From the NCBI RefSeq assembly GCF_900103545.1, contig NZ_FNHH01000013.1, forward strand, positions 40,530-104,529: 64,000 bases of DNA, written 5' to 3'. The translations under genes were made by a program, and so were the position numbers. Below, piece by piece: positions 45,353 through 53,929 of this stretch. Position 1 is the first letter of the stretch. Every line of letters begins with the position of its first letter. This DNA is from Daejeonella rubra. GTDB taxonomy: Bacteria; Bacteroidota; Bacteroidia; Sphingobacteriales; Sphingobacteriaceae. A model generated the notes under the pieces. That model saw only the letters and a program-made list of their open reading frames with translations, had not been told where the DNA came from and made no database searches.

Positions 45353-46228
45353 ATGAGTGTACTGGTTAATAAAGATTCAAAAGTAATAGTTCAGGGTTTC
45401 ACTGGTAATGAGGGTACTTATCACGCCTCTCAGATGATCGAGTATGGAACACAGGTTGTAGGTGGTGTAACTCCGGGTAAAGGAGGACAAAGTCATCTTG
45501 ACCGCCCGGTGTTTAACACGGTAAAAGATGCCGTAGATAAAACAGGTGCCGATGTATCCATCATATTTGTACCACCAGCTTTTGCTGCGGATGCGATCAT
45601 GGAAGCTGCTGAAGCAGGAATTAAAGTTATTGTTTGTATCACTGAAGGAATCCCGACAAAGGATATGATCCTGGTGAAAGAATATATTTCAGACAAAGAT
45701 TGCCGTTTGATCGGTCCGAATTGTCCGGGTATCATCACTGCTGATGAAGCTAAGATCGGTATTATGCCTGGTTTTATCTTCAAAAAAGGCGGAGTAGGTA
45801 TCGTTTCAAAATCTGGAACTCTTACATATGAAGCTGTTGATCAGGTAGTTAAAGCAGGATTAGGTATTACAACAGCTATCGGTATTGGTGGTGATCCGAT
45901 CATTGGAACGCCAACTAAAGAAGCGGTAATGTTATTGATGAATGATCCTGAAACAAAAGGTATTGTCATGATCGGTGAGATTGGTGGCGGAATGGAAGCG
46001 GAAGCTGCTTACTGGATCAAAGAAAATGGTACTAAACCGGTAGTTGGATTCATTGCTGGACAAACTGCGCCTCCGGGACGTAGAATGGGTCATGCTGGTG
46101 CAATTGTAGGTGGTGCTGATGATACTGCTGCTGCCAAGATGAAGATCATGAGAGAATGCGGAATTCGCGTTGTGGAGTCTCCGGCTGAGATCGGTGCTGC
46201 AATGGCTGAAGAACTTGCAAAACTATAA
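45353..46228 (+). CDS. sucD: Succinyl-CoA synthetase alpha subunit (ADP/GDP-forming)
   Basis: The 291-residue protein is the CoA-binding, phosphohistidine-bearing subunit of succinate-CoA ligase in the citric acid cycle. Motifs: [31 protein letters not shown], and the phosphorylated His in GHAGAIVGG. Length is standard. The beta subunit gene (sucC) is not adjacent in this window, which is common in Bacteroidetes. It has its own promoter and terminator, so it is monocistronic. Confidence 0.97.
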   Translation: MSVLVNKDSKVIVQGFTGNEGTYHASQMIEYGTQVVGGVTPGKGGQSHLDRPVFNTVKDAVDKTGADVSIIFVPPAFAADAIMEAAEAGIKVIVCITEGIPTKDMILVKEYISDKDCRLIGPNCPGIITADEAKIGIMPGFIFKKGGVGIVSKSGTLTYEAVDQVVKAGLGITTAIGIGGDPIIGTPTKEAVMLLMNDPETKGIVMIGEIGGGMEAEAAYWIKENGTKPVVGFIAGQTAPPGRRMGHAGAIVGGADDTAAAKMKIMRECGIRVVESPAEIGAAMAEELAKL

Positions 46229-46250
46229 TTAGCTTAAGGCTAAGGAATTG

Positions 46251-46273
46251 AAAACCGGCTAAATGCCGGTTTT
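46251..46273 (+). terminator. Intrinsic terminator of sucD
   Basis: AAAACCGGC (46251-46259) pairs with GCCGGTTTT (46265-46273) around a five-base loop and is followed by a T run. The following intergenic DNA to 46645 is AT-rich apart from a short GC-rich inverted element at 46487-46528. Confidence 0.85.
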
Positions 46274-46486
46274 TTTATGATTTTTGAGTTTGAAATTCAT
46301 TTTGATTTTTTCAAGTATCAAATATTGTTAATCCCGTTCAAAATCAGTTCTCTTGTATTTGTCAATATGTCAGAAAGAGATTATCTGAATGAAAAAATCA
46401 TCCTTTTCTTTCGCATAAGGTTGACTTTTTGATGCAGAAAAAATGTATTTAATATTGGGATTTTAAATGAAAACAAATTTCGCTAG

Positions 46487-46528
46487 CCACCCAGTGTCCA
46501 CCGCCGGCGGGGGAATAAAAGGGGGTGG
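46487..46528. repeat. GC-rich inverted element
   Basis: CCACCC (46487-46492) can pair with GGGTGG (46523-46528), enclosing the palindrome CCGCCGGCGG (46501-46510). It is a sharp GC-rich island in AT-rich DNA, possibly an interspersed repeat. Confidence 0.4.
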
Positions 46529-46596
46529 TATTTGCTAAAATTTGTAAAAAGGAATGAATGTTTGATAATGCTAATTCAGTGATGAAAATGTTTGAA

Positions 46597-46629
46597 TTTG
46601 CTCTTTTAGCTTAAAATAGCGACCTTTGC
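46597..46629 (+). promoter_or_regulatory. Probable promoter of the RlpA-like gene
   Basis: TTTG (46597-46600) and GACCTTTGC (46621-46629) are 20 bases apart. The -7 box differs from TAnnTTTG in the first base only. The gene start is 16 bases downstream. Confidence 0.5.
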
Positions 46630-46645
46630 ATTTATTAACCAAAAA

Positions 46646-47086
46646 ATGAAGCATATGAAAACACTAATTTTTATAGTCTTCAGCTTTATTTCAGTTGCTT
46701 CAGCTTTAGCTCAGCAGACAGATATACCGAAGGATAGTTTACAGAAAGATAGCATTCAGGCAGACAGCATTCTTTCCTCTAATTTACGTGCTGTTCGTGG
46801 AAGGGCGACTTATTATGCCAGTAAATTCCATGGTCGCCGAACCAGTAATGGAGACATTTTTAGTAATAATAAAATGACTGCCGCCCATTTGAAATTACCA
46901 TTCGGAACCATTGTGACTGTCACTAATCTCGTTAATGGCCGTTCTGTCGATGTTCGTGTGAATGATCGCGGTCCGCATACCAAAGCATTCATTATTGATG
47001 TTTCCCAGGCCGCAGCCAAAGAACTTGGTTTCTATGGTAAGGGTGTGGCAAATGTTGTGATCAGTTATGAAATTCCGGAGAACTAA
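46646..47086 (+). CDS. RlpA-like double-psi beta-barrel protein
   Basis: This 146-residue exported protein has a signal peptide (from ATG 46646, or 46655 giving MKTLIFIVFSFIS) ending ALAQQ, a short polar linker, and a DPBB domain (about 50-146). The domain has RGRATYYASKFHGRRTSNGD, the catalytic-type Asp in VRVNDRGPH and IIDVSQAAAKELGF. RlpA proteins cleave stem-less peptidoglycan strands or bind the septal ring. There is no SPOR domain. It is probably a small cell-wall enzyme. Confidence 0.9.
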   Translation: MKHMKTLIFIVFSFISVASALAQQTDIPKDSLQKDSIQADSILSSNLRAVRGRATYYASKFHGRRTSNGDIFSNNKMTAAHLKLPFGTIVTVTNLVNGRSVDVRVNDRGPHTKAFIIDVSQAAAKELGFYGKGVANVVISYEIPEN

Positions 47087-47163
47087 ACCATAGGTCTCTT
47101 TTTTTAAATTGTTGGCTTCATGTCATATCTCCCCGTAATTGAAACTCTTTCATTCGGCCTCCT

Positions 47164-47171
47164 TATATTTG
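47164..47171 (+). promoter_or_regulatory. -7 promoter box for msrB
   Basis: TATATTTG fits TAnnTTTG and lies seven bases before the msrB ATG, implying a very short or absent leader. No TTTG -33 box is seen at the usual distance. Confidence 0.35.
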
Positions 47172-47178
47172 AAATCAA

Positions 47179-47544
47179 ATGGCATACAATAAATTAACAC
47201 CGGAAGAAGAATATATCATCCTGCACAAGGGTACTGAAAGGCCCTTTACTGGCGAATACCTGGAGAATAAGCAATCAGGAATTTATATTTGCAGGCAATG
47301 TGAAGCCCCTCTTTATCGTTCAGAAGATAAGTTTGATTCGCATTGTGGCTGGCCAAGTTTTGACGATGAGATAGAGGGTGCAGTGAAGAAGCTGACCGAC
47401 AGAGATGGCCATCGTACAGAAATATTATGCAATAATTGCGGCGGACATTTGGGTCATGTATTTGAAGGTGAGAAACTTACCCCTAAAAATACCCGTCATT
47501 GTGTGAATTCAATTTCTATGAAATTTATCCCTTCACCGGGATAA
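47179..47544 (+). CDS. msrB: Peptide-methionine (R)-S-oxide reductase
   Basis: The 121-residue cytosolic protein reduces methionine-R-sulfoxide in proteins. It has the full set: zinc Cys pairs CRQCEAPL and [12 protein letters not shown], the CGWPSF motif, and catalytic C108 in [11 protein letters not shown]. The resolving Cys seen in some relatives is not evident. Length fits the single-domain MsrB. It converges with the methyltransferase gene; the two ends are 12 bases apart. Confidence 0.95.
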   Translation: MAYNKLTPEEEYIILHKGTERPFTGEYLENKQSGIYICRQCEAPLYRSEDKFDSHCGWPSFDDEIEGAVKKLTDRDGHRTEILCNNCGGHLGHVFEGEKLTPKNTRHCVNSISMKFIPSPG

Positions 47545-47556
47545 TTGTCCTGGAAT

Positions 47557-48237
47557 TTAAATCTTTTTAGCCCAGAATACTCCCCACATTAAATATTTTG
47601 AAAGCAGGTCTACTTCATTGAAGCCTGCTTTTTGCAAATTTTCTAAATGCCAGCCAACCGGACTGTGGAAGTCATGTGCATCCTGATGTGCCATCCACAT
47701 CTTCCAGTTTTCTTCGGTAGAGCCTAACTTTAAAGCCTCTGCCTTCCAGCATTCAATATTTTTAAAATAGATCTCATCGGTAATGCCACGAGTTTGATCT
47801 GCAAAAATAAATAGGCCGTCCATTTTCAGAGATTGGAATACATCCGTGTATAATTTGAATTTGAATGGATCTTCAACATGGTGTATGGCAATACTCGACA
47901 TCACCAGATCATAAGTCCCGCCGGGAAGATTCATGCTTTTAAAATCAGCCTGCAGGTAATTAATGTTTGATTTATTGTCAAAGCGATTCATGCACTCATG
48001 TAAAATATCTTCAGATAGATCCAGTACATCGATCTTTGCATCAGGGAAGTGCTCCAGTATTCTTTGCGTCAGATTGCCGGTACCGCATCCCAGATCCAGA
48101 ATACGCAGGGGCTTAAAATCAGGTTGGAGGTACAGGAACATATTGCTCAGTAACTCATCATAACGGGGTACACATTTTTTAATAAGGTCTGTATAACTGC
48201 TGCTTAACTGATCATAAAATTCTTCGACATTTTCCAT
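47557..48237 (-). CDS. Class I SAM-dependent methyltransferase
   Basis: This 226-residue protein has the SAM-binding motif LDLGCGTGNL near residues 46-55 and further class I elements (DVLDLSEDIL, FKSMNLPGGTYDLVMSSIAIHHV). The domain is of the Methyltransf_25/UbiE-like type with a C-terminal helical cap. The methyl acceptor is unknown. It is transcribed divergently from fabG. Confidence 0.85.
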   Translation of the reverse strand: MENVEEFYDQLSSSYTDLIKKCVPRYDELLSNMFLYLQPDFKPLRILDLGCGTGNLTQRILEHFPDAKIDVLDLSEDILHECMNRFDNKSNINYLQADFKSMNLPGGTYDLVMSSIAIHHVEDPFKFKLYTDVFQSLKMDGLFIFADQTRGITDEIYFKNIECWKAEALKLGSTEENWKMWMAHQDAHDFHSPVGWHLENLQKAGFNEVDLLSKYLMWGVFWAKKI

Positions 48238-48309
48238 ATAAACCTTCCTGAGATATTTAAGTATGATTTTTTTAATAAAAGTCCTAATTTCACAGTTTTA
48301 ATATTCATT

Positions 48310-49053
48310 ATGAAATTACTCGAAGGAAAAATAGCATTAATAACCGGCGCTTCAAAAGGCATAGGACGAAAGATCGCAGAGAAATTTGCTGAACATGGTG
48401 CTGATGTGGCATTTACTTATCTGTCTTCTGTGGAGAAGGGTGAAGCTCTTGAACAGGAATTGCAAAGTTTTGGGACTAAAGTGAAAGGTTATCGTTCGGA
48501 TGCATCAAAATTTGATGAGGCTGAGAAACTGATCGCTGATATTGTGGCCGACTTTGGAAGCCTGGATATCGTGGTAAACAATGCCGGTATAACCAAGGAT
48601 GGTTTATTGATGCGCATGACCGAAGAGAATTGGGATGATGTATTGAATATCAATTTGAAATCTGTTTTTAACGTAACCAAGGCTGCTTCTAAAGTAATGA
48701 TGAAGAACCGCAAGGGCTCGTTTATAAATATGAGTTCTGTCGTTGGGGTTCAGGGTAATGCCGGTCAGGCAAATTATGCTGCTTCAAAAGCAGGGATCAT
48801 TGGCTTTTCAAAATCAGTAGCCAAAGAACTTGGATCAAGGAATATCCGTACCAACGTTGTAGCTCCCGGTTTCATCCGAACAGAAATGACTGAAGTTCTT
48901 GATCCGAAAGTTGTAGAAGGATGGGCTCAGGCAATTCCATTGAAACGTGCAGGTGAAACAGATGATGTGGCCAATTTATGCGTGTTCCTTGGTTCTGATA
49001 TGAGTGGGTATATAACGGGGCAGGTTATTCCTGTTGATGGGGGGATGCTGTAG
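48310..49053 (+). CDS. fabG: 3-oxoacyl-[acyl-carrier-protein] reductase
   Basis: The 247-residue SDR has TGASKGIGR, NNAGITKDGLLMRM, catalytic Ser in INMSSVVG, Tyr-x3-Lys in YAASKAG, RTNVVAPGFIRTEMT and the C-terminal SGYITGQVIPVDGGM. The NNAGITKD and RTEMT signatures are those of FabG of fatty-acid synthesis, which reduces 3-oxoacyl-ACP with NADPH. Length is exact for the family. Confidence 0.94.
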   Translation: MKLLEGKIALITGASKGIGRKIAEKFAEHGADVAFTYLSSVEKGEALEQELQSFGTKVKGYRSDASKFDEAEKLIADIVADFGSLDIVVNNAGITKDGLLMRMTEENWDDVLNINLKSVFNVTKAASKVMMKNRKGSFINMSSVVGVQGNAGQANYAASKAGIIGFSKSVAKELGSRNIRTNVVAPGFIRTEMTEVLDPKVVEGWAQAIPLKRAGETDDVANLCVFLGSDMSGYITGQVIPVDGGML

Positions 49054-49058
49054 AGTAT

Positions 49059-49192
49059 TGAGATGTGAGATGTGAGATGTGAGATTGCACAATTTGCTTT
49101 TAACTTTCTGCTTTCAGCTTTTAACCTTCAGCTTTCTTCTGCTTTCAGCTTTTGGCTTTTAGCTTTCGCCTTTTGGCTTTCTGCTTTTAGCT
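49059..49192. repeat. Low-complexity repeat tract after fabG
   Basis: TGAGATG-type units repeat three times (about 49059-49085), followed by a degenerate CTTTTAGCTTTC-type tract (49096-49192) with strong strand asymmetry. No gene is seen here. Similar tracts are common between genes in Sphingobacteriales. Confidence 0.7.
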
Positions 49193-49264
49193 TAAATAAA
49201 CGATATTTAATAAAGATGGTATAACATTTGCATTTGTTCATCTAAAAAACTGATATCAAAAATT

Positions 49265-49990
49265 ATGGTCCGTAATCGTTTCATTATTCCATTCTCTATA
49301 TTAGGATTAGCCCTGATCATTTCAACATTTATTTTTTCAGGTACCTGGCGGAAGATAAAAAGTGAAAATCAGACCATTACTGTAACAGGCTCAGCAAAAA
49401 AGGTAATCGTTTCGGATCTGGGTATATTGAGGGGCACACTTAGTGTAGAGGCAGGAACAGCATTGGAAGCTTACCGGGCACTTCAGGCACAGAAACCTAT
49501 CTTACTGGATTATTTAAAATCGAAGGGCTTTTCCGGTGATAAGGTAAATGTTCAGACAATTACATCCTACCCAAATTATTCCTTTAATCAGCAGGGTCAA
49601 AATATTGGAATCCGGTCTTTCAGCTCTTCGCAAATGATCGATGTGTCCTCCTCAGACGTTCAGCTCATAAAGGCCATGTCCATCGAGATTAGCTCGCTTG
49701 TTGAACGTGGTGTTAGTTTTCAGGTAAACCAACCAGAATATTATTACACCAAATTAGGGGATATCAAAATTGAAATTCAGGCCGAAGCTGCAAAGGATGC
49801 TATGATCCGCGGACAAAGAATTGCGGAAGCTACAGGAAGAGAATTGGGGGCATTGAAAAGTGCAAGAATGGGTGTGTTACAGATAACTCCGGAGAATTCC
49901 AACCTGACCTCAGACTACGGAGTGAATGATGTGAGCTCCATACGGAAGGAGATCGTTGCAGTAGTGAATGCTAATTTTGAAATTGATTAA
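49265..49990 (+). CDS. SIMPL (DUF541)-domain membrane-anchored protein
   Basis: The 241-residue protein has one N-terminal membrane helix (about 8-28) and a periplasmic SIMPL domain starting ENQTITVTGSAKKVIVSDL, with VNVQTITSYPNY and a C-terminal KEIVAVVNANF. The family (YggE-like) is linked to oxidative stress and signalling in other bacteria, without a defined reaction. An AT-rich region with TAACATTTGC (49222-49231) lies upstream as a weak promoter candidate. Confidence 0.88.
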   Translation: MVRNRFIIPFSILGLALIISTFIFSGTWRKIKSENQTITVTGSAKKVIVSDLGILRGTLSVEAGTALEAYRALQAQKPILLDYLKSKGFSGDKVNVQTITSYPNYSFNQQGQNIGIRSFSSSQMIDVSSSDVQLIKAMSIEISSLVERGVSFQVNQPEYYYTKLGDIKIEIQAEAAKDAMIRGQRIAEATGRELGALKSARMGVLQITPENSNLTSDYGVNDVSSIRKEIVAVVNANFEID

Positions 49991-50043
49991 TATCACTCAA
50001 ATTTTATAAGGCTTCATTTTAAAAAGGCATATTTGTATTAGCT

Positions 50044-52131
50044 ATGCCACTATTGTTTCAACTGCAATTTACAAATTTATCGTTTTTCTGGCTTTTAGGA
50101 TGCCTGGCTTTGGGTATAGCCTATGCTTTTGTCCTTTACGGATCATCCAATAACTTAAACAAATCATTAAAAAAACTTCTTTTTGGTCTCAGAGCTATAA
50201 TTATCACACTGATAGCTTTTTTACTCTTTGCACCCCTTATAAAAACCATAGATCGTAGCGTAGAAAAACCTCTGATCCTTATAGCGCAGGATAATTCGTC
50301 TTCCATATTGATCTCAAAAACAGCTGATTTTAATCAGCAGCGATATATTGAACAGGTCAGGGAGCTTGAAAAGGACCTTTCATCCGATTATGAAGTAAGA
50401 ACATTCAATTTTGATTCCAAGGTTAAAAATGGGCTGGATCTCAAGTTTGACGGACCTCTGACAGATATTTCATCCTTATTTAAATTGATTGATGATCAGT
50501 TTTCCAACCGAAATATTGGAGCTCTTATTCTTGGAACTGATGGTATTTATAACCGCGGTGCAAATCCTCAATATGAGAGTAAAAACCTGCGGGCACCAAT
50601 TTATACCATCGCCCTTGGGGATACAATTGCAAAACGCGACCTTCTTATCGCGAATGTGAACTATAATGCGATAAGCTATCTGGATAATGACTTTCAGATA
50701 GAAATAAGCCTGGAGGCCTATCAGGCAAAGGGAAGTTCTTCTGTTTTGACAGTCTCTTCTTCTGCAGGGATTGTTTACTCAAAGCCGGTTTCTATAAATT
50801 CTGATGAATTCAGGCAAAGTATCATTCTGACCTTGCCTGCAGACCGTAAAGGCATCCAGCAATATTCAATCCGACTCGCACCGATCGCAAGAGAGTTGTC
50901 TACTGTAAATAATACTCAGACCATATTTGTGGAAGTTATCGATGGTAAACAAAAGATTTTGATCCTCGCTAATTCACCGCATCCCGATATTACGGCATTA
51001 AAACAGTCGGTAGAGACCAATAAAAACTATTCTGTTAAAGTTAAATTGGCCGCTGATCTGCTTAAAACGGATATTCAGGAGGCAGGTCTCATTATACTTC
51101 ATCAGCTGCCTTCAGTAGGTAATAATGCACAGGATATCCTTCTTCAAAGTGCAGACAAGCCTCTTTTATATATTTTGGGATCACAGAGCAATATACCGGC
51201 TTTTGTATCCTCGCAATCTTTATTGGGAATTACCAGTTCAGGAGTCATGCAGGAGGCCACTGCAGTGCTAAAATCTGATTTTTATGCTTTTACTTTATCG
51301 GATCCCAATAAATTGAAGATCAGCAACTTCGGACCATTACTCAGCCCTTTTGGCAATTATGGATTAAAAGGACCCGGTAGTGTGTTGATCAGTCAGCAGA
51401 TCGGAAAATTGCCCACAGAACGACCTTTACTGGTATTTGGCGAAGATAATCAGCGCAGGATTGGGGTTTTGACAGGGGAGGGCTTGTGGAAGTGGCGACT
51501 AGAAGATTTCCAGGAGAACGCCAATCATGATGCCACTAATGAATTGATTCAAAAAACCGTTCAATACCTTTCAACCAGAGAGGATAAGAGAAAGTTTCGG
51601 GTTTATACATCTAAAAATGCTTTTGATGAGAATGAGCAGGTGGTGCTCAATGCTGAGCTTTATAATGATGCATTTGAGTTGGTTAATACTCCCGATGTGA
51701 ATATCTCGATGAAAAGTAAGTCGGGGAAAGCATTTTCCTTTATTTTTTCCAGGACCTCCAATTCCTATCTGCTCAATGCGGGAATACTGCCGGCAGGAGA
51801 ATACAGCTATACAGCAAAAACGGAACTCGGAAAGGCCTCTTATCAGGTTGAAGGACAATTTATTGTATCAGAACAGCAGACTGAGTTTAAACGAAGCCTT
51901 GCCAATCATCAGTTATTATTTGCCATGGCTGAACAGAATGGCGGTAAAATGCTGTTCCCTGATCAATTGAAAGACCTTCCCGGCATGATCAGAGCTAATG
52001 AAACTGTTAAAACAGTATCCTATGAAGACCGGAAATACGAGGAGCTCATCAATATTAAATTTATATTTTTTCTGATAGTTGCTTTACTTAGCCTCGAATG
52101 GTTCTCAAGAAAGCGAAATGGTGAGGTCTGA
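50044..52131 (+). CDS. Large VWA/BatA-like membrane protein
   Basis: This 695-residue protein has two N-terminal helices (about 12-32 and 44-66) and one near the C-terminus (about 668-688). The periplasmic part begins PLILIAQDNSSSI, matching the opening of VWA-like domains, with DSKVKNGLDL and NIGALILGTDGIYNRG; DxSxS is replaced by DNSSS. It contains an Ig-like or beta-sandwich portion before the last helix. Similar proteins lie in Bacteroidetes aerotolerance-type loci. It likely scaffolds partners at the inner membrane; no enzymatic motif is seen. Confidence 0.7.
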   Translation: MPLLFQLQFTNLSFFWLLGCLALGIAYAFVLYGSSNNLNKSLKKLLFGLRAIIITLIAFLLFAPLIKTIDRSVEKPLILIAQDNSSSILISKTADFNQQRYIEQVRELEKDLSSDYEVRTFNFDSKVKNGLDLKFDGPLTDISSLFKLIDDQFSNRNIGALILGTDGIYNRGANPQYESKNLRAPIYTIALGDTIAKRDLLIANVNYNAISYLDNDFQIEISLEAYQAKGSSSVLTVSSSAGIVYSKPVSINSDEFRQSIILTLPADRKGIQQYSIRLAPIARELSTVNNTQTIFVEVIDGKQKILILANSPHPDITALKQSVETNKNYSVKVKLAADLLKTDIQEAGLIILHQLPSVGNNAQDILLQSADKPLLYILGSQSNIPAFVSSQSLLGITSSGVMQEATAVLKSDFYAFTLSDPNKLKISNFGPLLSPFGNYGLKGPGSVLISQQIGKLPTERPLLVFGEDNQRRIGVLTGEGLWKWRLEDFQENANHDATNELIQKTVQYLSTREDKRKFRVYTSKNAFDENEQVVLNAELYNDAFELVNTPDVNISMKSKSGKAFSFIFSRTSNSYLLNAGILPAGEYSYTAKTELGKASYQVEGQFIVSEQQTEFKRSLANHQLLFAMAEQNGGKMLFPDQLKDLPGMIRANETVKTVSYEDRKYEELINIKFIFFLIVALLSLEWFSRKRNGEV

Positions 52132-52140
52132 TAAAAAAAC

Positions 52141-52470
52141 ATGATGATGGAAAATAATAAAACACTGTCCGTATTTAATAAAGTAAGGAATCTGACCATT
52201 GAAGGAAAGCTGATCTGGAAAGAGGAGGCTGATGTGAATACATTCTTTGCATCCGTTGGTGATTATAAGATCTACATCGGTAAAAGTGTCGGGACGATCA
52301 GTTTTGAGCTTTTTAATCATTTATACGAAAAAATTGGAATGCTCGAATATGGAGGTTACTCTACTGATACAGAAGGGCTTGATGTTTTTTATGAGCAGAT
52401 CAGAAGAAATGTTCAAAGTACTGATGACGGTCTTGATGACCTATTGGATCAGTTGGATAGCATTGATTAA
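52141..52470 (+). CDS. Small conserved-looking cytosolic protein, function unknown
   Basis: The 109-residue protein has no signal or membrane segment. It starts with MMMENNKTLSVFNKVRNL (any of three ATGs could be used), contains KIYIGKSVGTISFELFNHLYEKIGMLEYG, and ends very acidic (DDGLDDLLDQLDSID). It follows the large membrane protein by nine bases and so is probably co-translated. I do not recognise the family; codon use resembles the neighbours, so it appears genuine. Confidence 0.65.
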   Translation: MMMENNKTLSVFNKVRNLTIEGKLIWKEEADVNTFFASVGDYKIYIGKSVGTISFELFNHLYEKIGMLEYGGYSTDTEGLDVFYEQIRRNVQSTDDGLDDLLDQLDSID

Positions 52471-52608
52471 ACTCCCTGTTATTTTTTGCTTAATCTCCCG
52501 AAATTCTCTTTTTACCGTTCGTTCATCGGAAGGTACCGCAGGCTAATATAAATTCTCGCCAATACACTTCCCGTTTATATTTATTAAGTGATTCTTAAAT
52601 ATAATTCA

Positions 52609-52731
52609 ATGGGAACGAAAATTACGCTAATACTTCCGGTATTGCTTATGCAATACATTTCAAATCTGGCCTATTACCACATAGATGTGGTACAAGTTTT
52701 TGTGGATGGTTATAATTCTATTCTGAATTAA
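52609..52731 (+). CDS. Candidate 40-residue peptide gene upstream of the exporter
   Basis: ATG 52609 opens a 40-codon frame with a hydrophobic N-terminal half (TLILPVLLMQYISNLAYY) and a TAA 10 bases before the HlyD gene. No double-glycine motif is present. It might be a small membrane peptide or a leader peptide, or only leader-region DNA. The surrounding 270 bases hold no other gene. Confidence 0.3.
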   Translation: MGTKITLILPVLLMQYISNLAYYHIDVVQVFVDGYNSILN

Positions 52732-52741
52732 TTACCAAAAT

Positions 52742-53929
52742 ATGGCTCTGTCGGTTCTAAATAACGAAAGTCTTGCTTCCTTATCTTTATCTCACAAGTT
52801 TAGATCCGGAAAATTTAGCAGTATTATCTATGTTCTGGCTATTCTGGCTACATTTTCAGCTTTACTTTTATTGCCTTTTATATCTGTCCAAATAAGTGTT
52901 AAAAGCCCCGGAATTATTCAATCTTCTATCGAAAAAACAGAGCTCTTTACATCTGTGAGTGGACGTGTTATAGACGTTCGCATGAAAGACAATCAGCAGA
53001 TCTTACGTGGTGATACTGTCCTTATTCTGGATTCATCTGTACCCGGACAAAAATCTGATCTGTTAGGAGGACGTAAAAGACAACTTGAAGATTTCCTGGC
53101 TGATATTGAAAAACTACTATTGGTTTCAGATAAAACAGAGGAGCAGGGAGCGGAGCCCCTTTTTAAATCGACCCAATATTTTACAGTATGGCGGCATTTT
53201 TCACAGGAAGTACTTGAAATCCGGAATGTCAAAGATCAGGCTGAAAAAATATTCAGCCGTTACAAAATATTATATCAAAATAATGCGATCACACTTTCTG
53301 AATATGAAAAATTCAGTTTTGATTATGATCAGGCAAATTCAAATCACTCACTTTTAATAAAGCGTTACAAATCGCAATGGGAGCAGGATGCTGTTGCCTA
53401 TCGGAATGAATTGAGAGAAATTGCCGGAACTGAATTAGAGATCACTGATCAAAAGTCGCTATATGTAATTAAAGCGCCTGTTGATGGCTCACTTCAAGAT
53501 TTACAAGGTCTACAGGAAGGTAGCTATGTATTTGCAAATCAAAGGCTTGCAGAGATTTCGCCTGATACCAAATTGACAGCCTTTTGCTATGTTAAGCCAT
53601 CAGATATAGGTCTTATTACTGAAGGGCAGTCGGTTAGTTTTCAGGTAGATGCTTTTAATTATAACCAATGGGGGATGATTTCAGGAAAGGTGCTGGATAT
53701 TTCTGATGATATCATACTTTCTGATGGTGGAGTACCTGTATTTAAAGTAAAATGCAGTCTTGATTCTGGTCATCTGAGGTCTGGTGCGGATAAAAAGGGT
53801 TATGTCCGGAAGGGTATGGGATTCACGGCCCGGTTTATTGTTGCTGAAAGAACTTTGATCCAGTTATTGTATGATAATGTGGACGACTGGCTGAATCCTA
53901 ATTTAACAAATCGGGGGAGCCTGCAATGA
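52742..53929 (+). CDS. HlyD-family membrane fusion protein of a peptide exporter
   Basis: The 395-residue protein has one N-terminal membrane helix (about 29-51), a biotinyl-lipoyl-like half (VSGRVIDVRMKDNQQILRGD), a coiled-coil hairpin (about 105-230) and the second lipoyl half (YVIKAPVDGSLQDLQGLQEG), then a beta-barrel. It bridges the inner-membrane ABC transporter to the outer membrane for type I secretion. Its stop overlaps the start of the ABC gene (ATGA, 53926-53929), showing translational coupling. Confidence 0.94.
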   Translation: MALSVLNNESLASLSLSHKFRSGKFSSIIYVLAILATFSALLLLPFISVQISVKSPGIIQSSIEKTELFTSVSGRVIDVRMKDNQQILRGDTVLILDSSVPGQKSDLLGGRKRQLEDFLADIEKLLLVSDKTEEQGAEPLFKSTQYFTVWRHFSQEVLEIRNVKDQAEKIFSRYKILYQNNAITLSEYEKFSFDYDQANSNHSLLIKRYKSQWEQDAVAYRNELREIAGTELEITDQKSLYVIKAPVDGSLQDLQGLQEGSYVFANQRLAEISPDTKLTAFCYVKPSDIGLITEGQSVSFQVDAFNYNQWGMISGKVLDISDDIILSDGGVPVFKVKCSLDSGHLRSGADKKGYVRKGMGFTARFIVAERTLIQLLYDNVDDWLNPNLTNRGSLQ

